A model generated the notes under the pieces. The model did no database searches. It saw nothing but the letters and a program-made list of their open reading frames with translations, and was not told the origin of the DNA. From Alteromonadaceae bacterium M269 (GTDB taxonomy: Bacteria; Pseudomonadota; Gammaproteobacteria; Enterobacterales; Alteromonadaceae): a DNA stretch of 64,000 nt. How positions within the stretch are numbered: the first letter of the stretch is position 1; each line of letters opens with the position of its first letter. The translations under genes and the position numbers were made by a program. The stretch covers positions 1,302,001 through 1,366,000 of the forward strand of contig SMNZ01000001.1 of the NCBI GenBank assembly GCA_004353515.1, given 5' to 3'. Shown here one piece after another: positions 16,700-24,094 of this stretch.

Positions 16700-17197
16700 A
16701 TGAATAAATCTCAACAGATTAACCCACCATGGTACAAGCAATTTTGGCCTTGGTTTTTAATCGCAGTTCCTATTATTTCGCTAGCACTTGGCATTACTAT
16801 GCTCATGCTTGCGCTCAATACTGAAGATAGTTTGGTTGTTGATGATTACTACAAGCAAGGTAAGGCAATTAACAACAAGCTTGAGAAAATCAGAAAAGCA
16901 AAAGCTCTTAACATACGAACAGAAATTACTTTTTTAGACAATAAAGTAGAACTTCGCTTTTTAAGTCAGGATGTTAATCAAGGTGCGGCGTTAACTTTGG
17001 AGTTCTATCATGCAACACAATCTGAGCGTGACTTTTCTCTAAACTTAACTCAACAAGCTAATGGTATTTATCAAGCGCCGCTTGAGAGGGCTCTGGCAGG
17101 GAAATGGCGCATAGGCTTACTCCCCTATCACCGCGAATGGAAGGTACAACAAGATTTCATCTTACCTCGTTCAGGCCCCATCATTTTTGAGCCTTAG
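16700..17197 (+). CDS. ccoH: cbb3 oxidase assembly protein CcoH (FixH family)
   Basis: A 165-aa protein with a single N-terminal membrane helix (FWPWFLIAVPIISLALGITMLM), then the FixH signature VVDDYYKQGKAIN and a beta-rich periplasmic domain with GKWRIGLLPY. CcoH is needed for stable assembly of cbb3 oxidase. It starts 68 bases after ccoP. The iron-sulfur protein gene ccoG, which often lies between ccoP and ccoH, is not present. Confidence 0.9.
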   Translation: MNKSQQINPPWYKQFWPWFLIAVPIISLALGITMLMLALNTEDSLVVDDYYKQGKAINNKLEKIRKAKALNIRTEITFLDNKVELRFLSQDVNQGAALTLEFYHATQSERDFSLNLTQQANGIYQAPLERALAGKWRIGLLPYHREWKVQQDFILPRSGPIIFEP

Positions 17198-17208
17198 TAG
17201 GTAGACAC

Positions 17209-19584
17209 TTGACTTGCTATCACTGCGAACAACCGCTTCCGCCGGATGAAGAGTTTACAGCGCTTATATTAGGTGAAGAGCGCCAAATGTGTTGTATTGG
17301 TTGTAAAGCGGTGGCTGAAACCATTGTTGAAAATGGCTTAGAAGATTACTACCGGTTCCGTACTGAGCCAGCAGAAAAGGCAGAAGCCGACAGAGCTGTA
17401 TTACCCGACTTAGAAATATTCAACGATAGTAGTGTTCAAGAATCATTCGTGATTGAAGCTGGTAACGAACGACAAGCGCAACTGTCGTTACAAGGTGTTA
17501 GCTGCCCCGCTTGCGCTTGGCTGATAGAGAGGCAACTTTCGAAATTAAGCGGCATTGCCAAAGTTGCTGTTAATGTCGGCTCACGCAGAGCATCTGTCAG
17601 CTGGGATTCGACTAAGCTCAATCTAAGTGACATCTTTGAAACAATAGAGAGCATCGGCTATCACGCCCAGCCATTTCAACCTGATCAGCATGAGCAGATA
17701 TACAACAAGCAGAATAAGCAGCTGCTTATTCAACTTGGTATTGCAGGCTTAATGACTATGCAGGTCATGATGCTGGCATTTGGTATTTATTTCGGCGTGT
17801 TCGGTGACTTAGAAATCGTCACGTTAAACTATTTTCAATGGACTAGCCTTCTTCTCTCTTTGCCGGTTGTGTTCTATTCAGCTAATGGGTTTTACGCCAG
17901 TGCATACAGAGCATTCAAAGCAAAGTCCGTCAATATGGACGTCCCTGTTTCCCTCGCAGTTATTGGCTTATTTATTACCAGCTTAATATCAACATTCAAG
18001 CTTGATGGCGAAACCTATTACGAATCCATCTGCATGTTCATTTTTCTACTGTTAGTCAGCCGTTACTTGGAGCATAAGTCACGCCATAAATCGGCCCAGA
18101 TTAGTGCTAATAGCATGACTCACATCCCCGTTGTCGCCACACTTATTGAAGACGATAGTCAAAAAACACTGCTAGCTAATAAACTAAAAGTTGATCAAGT
18201 TGTTCTGGTTAAAACCGGCGAAACTATCCCTATTGATGGTGTGATTGTTAATGGAACTAGCGATGTTGATGAATCGATGCTCTCCGGCGAATTCTTACCG
18301 GTAACCAAGAAAACAGGCGATACCGTCTTTGGTGGAACCATCAACCAATCAAGTTCCATAGAAGTAAAAGTCACCACCCTATTCAAAGATGCTTTAATAC
18401 AAAGCATATTACGTATGCAGGAGTTTGCTTTTGCCCAAAAGCCTAAGATAGCGTTATTAGTCGATAGATTTTCTCAGTATTTTGTTTCTGCGGTATTAGC
18501 GATTTCAGCATTAACCTATATCGCATGGCTATGGTATGACCCATCACGTGCTTTTTGGGTCACAGCTTCGGTTTTAGTCGCCACTTGTCCATGTGCTCTG
18601 GGACTAGCAACCCCCTCTGCACTAACTTGCGCAATCGCACTACTTAACCGCCAAGGTATTCTCGTTAAGAGAGCCGACGTTCTGGAGCAAATGAAAACGA
18701 TAACTCACGTTTGCTTTGATAAAACAGGCACACTAACAGAAGGGAAGTTCACTTTAACCGCAGTTAAAAATCGTAGTGATTTCAGTGATAGTGACATTCT
18801 GCAGATTGCGGAAACTCTGGAAAGTATATCGGAGCACCCTATCAGTCGTGCTTTCTCGTCTGAGAACGTTACCTTAAGAATGACAGACAGCCGAGTGGAC
18901 GTCGGGCAAGGTATATTTGGGAATATTAATGGCATTAATTACAAGATAGGTTCTTCTAGATATTTCACCTGTAATATTCCTGAAGAACTAGCAGAATGTA
19001 ATGTACTGCTAGGCGACGAAGATAAAGTCCTGGCTGGTTTTATAGTCAATGATAAGACAAGAGCAAGTGCAAAGAACACTCTAGAAAAGCTCCCTTATCA
19101 AAACCGTTACATTCTAAGTGGCGATAACGAGTCAGCCGTTTCAAACCTCGCTTCTGAGTTAACAATTGAAAACTGGTATAGCGAGTGTTCACCTCAACAA
19201 AAAATGCAGCATGTCCAAAACTTCCAGCAGGGCGACGGACGTGTGTTGATGGTAGGTGACGGTGTTAACGACAGTCCAGTTATGGCGTCAGCAGATGTAT
19301 CAGTTGCAATTGCTGGAGCGACAGACATAGCTAAAAACTCTGCAGACGTCATTATGATGAATCAAAGCCTATCGGGTATCTCGGAATTGACAAGGGTTTC
19401 TGAGCAATCGTATCGCATTATTAAACAAAACCTATGGTGGGCAGCGGGTTACAATACCATTGTCCTGCCATTGGCTGTGACAGGGCTTTTATCACCTTGG
19501 ATGGGGGTTATCGGAATGTCTTTAAGTTCGATACTTGTCGTGGCAAACTCTACTCGTTTACTCAACGCAAAAGCACAAGATTAA
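17209..19584 (+). CDS. ccoI: Copper-transporting P1B-type ATPase CcoI (FixI)
   Basis: A 791-aa inner-membrane ATPase that supplies copper for the CcoN active site. In order: an N-terminal Cys-rich segment (CYHC and CCIGC at 28-32) typical of FixI, a heavy-metal domain with GVSCPAC (99-102), the transmembrane metal site CPC (460-462), the phosphorylation motif DKTGT with D504, and GDGVNDSPVMA near the end. The start is TTG at 17209, 11 bases after ccoH; no ATG is available before the first Cys motif. ccoS follows after 9 bases. Confidence 0.95.
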   Translation: MTCYHCEQPLPPDEEFTALILGEERQMCCIGCKAVAETIVENGLEDYYRFRTEPAEKAEADRAVLPDLEIFNDSSVQESFVIEAGNERQAQLSLQGVSCPACAWLIERQLSKLSGIAKVAVNVGSRRASVSWDSTKLNLSDIFETIESIGYHAQPFQPDQHEQIYNKQNKQLLIQLGIAGLMTMQVMMLAFGIYFGVFGDLEIVTLNYFQWTSLLLSLPVVFYSANGFYASAYRAFKAKSVNMDVPVSLAVIGLFITSLISTFKLDGETYYESICMFIFLLLVSRYLEHKSRHKSAQISANSMTHIPVVATLIEDDSQKTLLANKLKVDQVVLVKTGETIPIDGVIVNGTSDVDESMLSGEFLPVTKKTGDTVFGGTINQSSSIEVKVTTLFKDALIQSILRMQEFAFAQKPKIALLVDRFSQYFVSAVLAISALTYIAWLWYDPSRAFWVTASVLVATCPCALGLATPSALTCAIALLNRQGILVKRADVLEQMKTITHVCFDKTGTLTEGKFTLTAVKNRSDFSDSDILQIAETLESISEHPISRAFSSENVTLRMTDSRVDVGQGIFGNINGINYKIGSSRYFTCNIPEELAECNVLLGDEDKVLAGFIVNDKTRASAKNTLEKLPYQNRYILSGDNESAVSNLASELTIENWYSECSPQQKMQHVQNFQQGDGRVLMVGDGVNDSPVMASADVSVAIAGATDIAKNSADVIMMNQSLSGISELTRVSEQSYRIIKQNLWWAAGYNTIVLPLAVTGLLSPWMGVIGMSLSSILVVANSTRLLNAKAQD

Positions 19585-19593
19585 GGCCTATTC

Positions 19594-19806
19594 GTGAGCG
19601 TCATATATATTCTAATTCCTCTGGCCATTATCATAGTAGCAATAGCTATTGCCGCTTTCACTTGGGCTGTAAAATCAGATCAATTCAACGATTTAGATCG
19701 TCAAGGCTATAACATACTCTTCGACGACGATATCAAATCATCAGATTCCAAAGCATCAACTGACGCCACAAAGCAAACAGAGAAAAAAGAGGAATCAGGA
19801 GATTAG
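19594..19806 (+). CDS. ccoS: cbb3 oxidase maturation protein CcoS
   Basis: A 70-aa protein with one N-terminal membrane helix (VIYILIPLAIIIVAIAIAAFTWAVKS) followed by DQFNDLDRQGYNILFDDD, the CcoS consensus; the tail is charged. It is needed to insert heme b and CuB into CcoN. The start is GTG at 19594. Its stop codon overlaps the AGGAG region thought to serve the next gene. Confidence 0.93.
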   Translation: MSVIYILIPLAIIIVAIAIAAFTWAVKSDQFNDLDRQGYNILFDDDIKSSDSKASTDATKQTEKKEESGD

Positions 19807-19810
19807 CGAA

Positions 19811-20470
19811 ATCAATGCCATTTCGGCTTTCCTTTTAGGTTTAGCGGGTAGTCTTCACTGCGTTGGTATGTGTGGGGGTATTGTAGGAACCTTCAGTTTT
19901 ATTATCCCCAAAAACACACCTCACCTACCCTATATGCTCGCTTATAACACCGGGCGTATATTCAGCTACTGCATTGCAGGTGGTATCACTGGTTACTTAG
20001 GTGCCATCACCACCATTAACCTAGCGTCAGGTGCTCTGATTCTAAAAATCATTAGCGCAATGTTTTTACTCTTAATGGGATTATATTTAGGAAACTGGTG
20101 GCGTGGTCTAACCAAGCTGGAGCGCGTTGGTTATTTTGTCTGGAAGTACATTCAGCCCTATTCCAAAAAGTTTATCCCCTTTAAAAGCCCTTTAAGTGCT
20201 TTGCCATACGGTATGCTCTGGGGTTGGTTACCTTGCGGTTTAGTATACTCCGCTTTGACCTGGAGTTTAGCCAGCGGCGGTTTCTTTGAAGGGATTACCA
20301 TTATGTTCAGTTTTGGATTAGGAACACTACCAGCTTTGCTTTCCTTAGGTAGTTCAGCTGATACCTTGAAAAAACTACTCAATGATCCACGCTTAAAGCA
20401 AATCATTGCATTGACTTTAATCTTGTTCGCCCTGATATTACTCTGGTCGACATTTCAAAATCACAGGTAA
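19811..20470 (+). CDS. SafE/TauE-like (YfgM-type 'H' family) membrane protein, non-canonical start
   Basis: A polytopic protein of about 220 aa with six membrane segments. Its N-terminus reads [22 protein letters not shown], whose HCxGMCGG motif is diagnostic of the sulfite-exporter-TauE/SafE-like family that sits beside ccoS and fnr in many gammaproteobacteria and may serve copper or cbb3 biogenesis. The open frame runs from 19697, yet contains no ATG, GTG or TTG before the ATG at 19868, which would delete the first helix and the His-Cys of the motif. I place the start at ATC 19811, nine bases behind AGGAG (19797-19801); ATT at 19802 is an alternative. Confidence 0.8.
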   Translation: MNAISAFLLGLAGSLHCVGMCGGIVGTFSFIIPKNTPHLPYMLAYNTGRIFSYCIAGGITGYLGAITTINLASGALILKIISAMFLLLMGLYLGNWWRGLTKLERVGYFVWKYIQPYSKKFIPFKSPLSALPYGMLWGWLPCGLVYSALTWSLASGGFFEGITIMFSFGLGTLPALLSLGSSADTLKKLLNDPRLKQIIALTLILFALILLWSTFQNHR

Positions 20471-20474
20471 GTTG

Positions 20475-21203
20475 ATGACTCAAACTTCTAATCTTTCGAT
20501 TCATTGTCAAAATTGCAGTATCAATCAACTATGCCTACCGTTTAGCCTGAGCGATCAAGAGCTAAATAACCTTGATAAAATCATTGATCGTAAAAAGCCT
20601 TATCAAAAGAATCAGGTTCTCATCCAAGCAGGTGAATCGCTGAGCTCACTTTACGCTGTCAGGTCAGGGTCATTCAAAAGCTATGTTGTTAGCGAAGATG
20701 GTGAGCAGCAAATTACCGTATTTCATTTGCCCGGTGACTTAGTTGGTTTCGATGCATTGAGTTCTCAAAAATACCAAAGTTTCACTATTGCTTTGGAAAC
20801 CTCCATGGTTTGTGAAATTCCATTCAATACGCTTGATTCTCTCTCTGCGACTATTCCTAAACTACGCCAGCAAGTCATGCGCTTAATGAGTAATGAGATA
20901 CGTGCCGAACAAGGCATGCGCTTGTTAATCAACAATAGGACTGCAGAACAACGCGTCGCGTTTTTCATTCATAGTTTAGCTGAACGCTTTGGTGCCCGAG
21001 GTTTGTCTCGTAAGCAATATAGACTCAGCATGACACGCGGTGACATAGGCAATTATTTGGGTCTCACCATAGAAACCATTAGCCGTATTTTTACGAAGTT
21101 TCAGCAAGACAGTTTGATCGAAGTACAAGGGAAGTTTGTCAATATCATTGACGAAGAAGGCTTAAGAGCTAGAGCTAACGACCAGATATGTAAAACCGCC
21201 TGA
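20475..21203 (+). CDS. fnr: Fnr/Anr/EtrA-type oxygen-sensing transcription factor
   Basis: A 242-aa Crp/Fnr protein. Four cysteines for an oxygen-labile 4Fe-4S cluster are at C11, C14, C20 (same spacing as E. coli FNR) and C113. A cyclic-nucleotide-binding-type beta roll follows, then a helix-turn-helix with [19 protein letters not shown], which has the E-x-x-S-R contacts for the TTGAT half-site. It activates genes for low oxygen. ATG at 20475 was preferred over TTG at 20472. It lies 4 bases after the SafE-like gene, inside the cbb3 cluster it probably controls. Confidence 0.95.
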   Translation: MTQTSNLSIHCQNCSINQLCLPFSLSDQELNNLDKIIDRKKPYQKNQVLIQAGESLSSLYAVRSGSFKSYVVSEDGEQQITVFHLPGDLVGFDALSSQKYQSFTIALETSMVCEIPFNTLDSLSATIPKLRQQVMRLMSNEIRAEQGMRLLINNRTAEQRVAFFIHSLAERFGARGLSRKQYRLSMTRGDIGNYLGLTIETISRIFTKFQQDSLIEVQGKFVNIIDEEGLRARANDQICKTA

Positions 21204-21245
21204 GATCGGAATTCTTAACGCAATAAGCCCACTTTTACTGCCTGT

Positions 21246-21286
21246 TTGATACAGGTCAAACTTTGATAGTCTAGCTAATCTATACT
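21246..21286 (+). promoter_or_regulatory. FNR-dependent promoter upstream of uspE
   Basis: TTGAT-ACAG-GTCAA (21246-21259) matches the FNR consensus with one mismatch. TATACT lies at 21281-21286. The box centre would be about -41 from the predicted start, the class II activator position. No good -35 hexamer is present, as expected for an activator-dependent promoter. Confidence 0.75.
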
Positions 21287-21425
21287 AGGTTTAAGCTAAA
21301 ACGTGTTGATCTTTACTGTATCGATTTTGGTCTAAACAAAGGAATTTAATTACGCCGTCAGTATGCAGAAAAGCTCAACATGCTATAGAACACATTGAGG
21401 TTCAACCGGACGGGAGTATTGTTTA

Positions 21426-22358
21426 ATGGCTTCATATAATAAAATTCTAGCAGTCGTCGACCCTAGCAGCGAAGAGCAAAAATCTATTTCACGCGCCATT
21501 GAAATAGCTGAAAAAGCAAAAACTCAAGTTACCGCCCTCCTCTGTATTTATGATTTCTCTTATGAAATGACCACCATGTTGTCTGCAGATGAAAGAGAGA
21601 CCATGCGCTCCGCAATGATCAATGAGAGAACGAGATGGCTGTCCGATGTTGTAGCAAATATTCCATCTGCCGACCGCGTTGACCTAGATATTAAAGTTGT
21701 TTGGCATAACAGGCCTTTTGAAAGCATTATTTATGAAGTGATTGACCATCAGTACGACTTAATCGTCAAAGGTACTCACCTACACAGCACACTCAAGTCT
21801 ATTATTTTCACGCCAACAGATTGGCACTTGTTACGCAAAGCGCCAGCATCTGTTTTACTCGTGAAAGACCATGCATGGCCCGCTAATGGCAATGTCCTGG
21901 CTGCTATCAATGTCGGTACAGAAGACAGTGACCATCAATCGCTCAACACTATTGTGAGTGAGCATGCAGCATATTTCACTGAGTTGCTCGACGCCAACCT
22001 CCACTTTGTTAACTCCTACCCAGGTACGCCAGTTAATATTGCGGTTGAAATGCCGGAGTTTGATCCTCGCAACTACAATAATACCGTTAAAGACTACCAT
22101 GTAGACGCCATGCAAGAGCATGCTGAAACCTACAATGTTCACGAAAGCCAATGTCATGTTAAGGAAGGTCTTACAGAGGACGTGATAAGCCAAGTAGCCT
22201 CAAACATAGATGCCGAGCTCGTTGTCATTGGTACTGTGGGAAGGCAAGGTATTTCAGCAGCACTTATTGGTAACACTGCCGAGCATGTTATCGATATCAT
22301 TACTTGCGACTTGCTGGCACTAAAACCCGATGGATTTAAGTCACCACTAGAGCTTTAA
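21426..22358 (+). CDS. uspE: Universal stress protein UspE (tandem Usp domains)
   Basis: A 310-aa cytosolic protein with two Usp alpha/beta domains: the first opens with YNKILAVVDPSSEEQKS, the second begins near residue 155 (NVLAAINVGTED) and ends with ELVVIGTVGRQGISAALIGNTAEHVI, a Usp nucleotide-loop type sequence. Family members act in stress survival and motility/aggregation; the precise action is unclear. The fnr-uspE-ttcA order matches enterobacteria and vibrios. An FNR-type promoter precedes it. Confidence 0.92.
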   Translation: MASYNKILAVVDPSSEEQKSISRAIEIAEKAKTQVTALLCIYDFSYEMTTMLSADERETMRSAMINERTRWLSDVVANIPSADRVDLDIKVVWHNRPFESIIYEVIDHQYDLIVKGTHLHSTLKSIIFTPTDWHLLRKAPASVLLVKDHAWPANGNVLAAINVGTEDSDHQSLNTIVSEHAAYFTELLDANLHFVNSYPGTPVNIAVEMPEFDPRNYNNTVKDYHVDAMQEHAETYNVHESQCHVKEGLTEDVISQVASNIDAELVVIGTVGRQGISAALIGNTAEHVIDIITCDLLALKPDGFKSPLEL

Positions 22359-22369
22359 ATTAAGCAAAA

Positions 22370-22397
22370 TTGCTATGGCTTAAAAAAACGCTATAAT
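22370..22397 (+). promoter_or_regulatory. Sigma-70 promoter of ttcA
   Basis: TTGCTA (22370-22375) and a consensus TATAAT (22392-22397) are spaced by 16 bases. The ttcA start codon is 29 bases downstream, behind an AGAGG ribosome site. Confidence 0.7.
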
Positions 22398-22426
22398 CGC
22401 CGCCTCGTTAATAGAGGTTAATAGCG

Positions 22427-23320
22427 ATGCAGACAGCCAGCGACAAAGCGAAACAGAAGTACTTATCCAATAAACTGGAGAAACGTTTACGCCACAACAC
22501 CGGTAAAGCCATCGCAGACTTCAATATGATTGAAGATGGTGACAAAGTTATGGTCTGTTTGTCTGGCGGCAAAGACAGCTATACGTTGCTCGATATTTTG
22601 CTCTACCTGCGCGCACATGCACCTATTCATTTTGACATAGTAGCCGTCAATCTCGACCAAAAACAACCAGGGTTTCCGGAAGACGTTCTTCCCAACTATC
22701 TGAATGGGCTTGATATTGATTACCAGATCGTTGAAGAAGATACCTACTCTATTGTCAAAGAAAAAATCCCTGAAGGAAAAACGACGTGTTCACTGTGTTC
22801 TCGATTACGTCGAGGTATTTTATACAGAGTCGCAACTGAGTTGGGTGCAACAAAAATAGCACTAGGGCACCACAGAGATGACATGTTAGAGACTTTGTTC
22901 CTCAATATGTTTTATGGTGGCAGGCTGAAGTCTATGCCGCCTAAACTCGTGAGTGATGATGGTGCACAGATCGTTATCAGGCCACTTGCCTATTGTGCAG
23001 AAACTGATATTGCTGAGTACGCACAAATTAGGAATTACCCTATCATCCCTTGTAACCTTTGTGGTTCGCAAGAAAATTTGCAGCGTAAAGTCATTAAGAA
23101 CATGCTCAAAGAATGGCAAACTGAATACCCTGGCAGAATAGAAAGTATGTTCAGTGCAATGAAGAACGTCGTTCCTTCACACCTCGCAGATAAAGACTTA
23201 TTTGACTTCGGATCACTAAAAAAACAGTCAACGCCTTATGAAAATGGTGATACGGGCTTTGATCAGGAAGAGTTTCATTCTCAAGCGCCATCGGATGTCC
23301 AGGTCATTCAGATATCTTAG
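22427..23320 (+). CDS. ttcA: tRNA 2-thiocytidine biosynthesis protein TtcA
   Basis: A 297-aa PP-loop ATPase that makes 2-thiocytidine at tRNA position 32. The PP-loop SGGKDS is at 46-51, CSLC at 121-124 and CNLC at 209-212 supply the iron-sulfur cluster ligands, and [16 protein letters not shown] and [11 protein letters not shown] are the TtcA signature. The tail after about 255 is polar and variable. It has its own promoter but follows uspE by 68 bases. Confidence 0.96.
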   Translation: MQTASDKAKQKYLSNKLEKRLRHNTGKAIADFNMIEDGDKVMVCLSGGKDSYTLLDILLYLRAHAPIHFDIVAVNLDQKQPGFPEDVLPNYLNGLDIDYQIVEEDTYSIVKEKIPEGKTTCSLCSRLRRGILYRVATELGATKIALGHHRDDMLETLFLNMFYGGRLKSMPPKLVSDDGAQIVIRPLAYCAETDIAEYAQIRNYPIIPCNLCGSQENLQRKVIKNMLKEWQTEYPGRIESMFSAMKNVVPSHLADKDLFDFGSLKKQSTPYENGDTGFDQEEFHSQAPSDVQVIQIS

Positions 23321-23624
23321 TACTTCTGGCATCACATAAGATATCGGCTAACTAGCACAACGCCAAAAAAGAGCGAACAGTAGCTGCTTTATTTATTCGA
23401 GAGTAAAGTTAGTGCTCTTCCTGTAATTCCAGAATAGCTCCACATCACACGGTAAAAGGTTAACGGATACTCAAAGTCTTGAACTTCAAACGAGTATATT
23501 GAAGCCTCTCTTCTGCTCAAGATTGTCTATAAAACAGACAAAGAAGCTTTCTGCCAACCCTAAAAAAACACCTCAAGAAACACTCATTTCGCACAATCAT
23601 AAAAATGAAACAAAAACACAAAAA

Positions 23625-23638
23625 TGTAAGCGGTTACA
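23625..23638. promoter_or_regulatory. LacI-family-type operator, distal copy
   Basis: TGTAAGCGGTTACA is a near-perfect palindrome around a central CG, the form typical of LacI/GalR-family operators (TGTAAxCGxTTACA). The flanks are also symmetric (AAA and TTT). The same 14 bases recur at 23840. Confidence 0.65.
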
Positions 23639-23839
23639 TTTATCAGTTTTCACAACTTACCAATTCATTAAAGATAATCTTACAATTTGGCAATCCTTAT
23701 AAAAAAAGGTTACACAAAGAGATATTAATCATTAATAATCAAATACTTAAACAAAATAAAATGTTAAATAAATGCAAAAAAAACTTAGCCCTAACAACAA
23801 TTTATTTTACTCAAAACGAAATTAATACTTGACTTTATT

Positions 23840-23853
23840 TGTAAGCGGTTACA
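23840..23853. promoter_or_regulatory. LacI-family-type operator, proximal copy
   Basis: The same TGTAAGCGGTTACA as at 23625. It begins six bases after a TTGACT hexamer, so a bound repressor would cover the promoter spacer. Two identical sites 215 bases apart would suit DNA looping. Confidence 0.7.
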
Positions 23854-23865
23854 TTTTGTAAATCA

Positions 23866-23888
23866 GATGTTGCTAATGTTGCAACATC
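23866..23888. repeat. Inverted repeat in the receptor leader, 1
   Basis: GATGTTGC (23866-23873) and GCAACATC (23881-23888) form a perfect 8-bp inverted repeat with a 7-base spacer. It could be an operator or a 5' hairpin in the mRNA. Confidence 0.55.
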
Positions 23889-23908
23889 AAGATGGAAATT
23901 TGTGAAAA

Positions 23909-23930
23909 ATGAAACATGGATATGTTTCAT
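23909..23930. repeat. Inverted repeat in the receptor leader, 2
   Basis: ATGAAACAT-GGAT-ATGTTTCAT, a perfect 9-bp inverted repeat with a 4-base loop. It begins 20 bases after the first repeat and is not followed by T, so it is not a terminator. Confidence 0.55.
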
Positions 23931-24094
23931 AAAAGCAACTTCAGCGGTAAGACTCGATACGCAGATTTATCTGACGGAGGTAGTGAGCCATGCAGTGGAT
24001 TGAGCGATAATAAGTTAAGCCGAAGAATTGCCTTGAAAACACTTATAAAAACCTTGGAAACACAACAACACGGCTTTTTTGGGGAGAGTACAAA

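Larger units (their letters stand above)
23321..24094. other. Long control region upstream of the TonB-dependent receptor
   Basis: A 774-bp AT-rich stretch without a convincing gene. It contains two copies of a LacI-type operator 215 bases apart, a TTGACT hexamer (23829-23834) directly before the second copy, two perfect inverted repeats (23866-23888, 23909-23930) and a leader of about 160 bases ending in a good ribosome site (GGGGAGAG). The spacing suggests transcription starts near 23860. Confidence 0.6.

Noticed and set aside
19868-20470. ATG at 19868 as start of the SafE-like protein
   Set aside because: It would cut off the first membrane helix and the His-Cys of the conserved HCVGMCGG motif, which are encoded in the same open frame just upstream.
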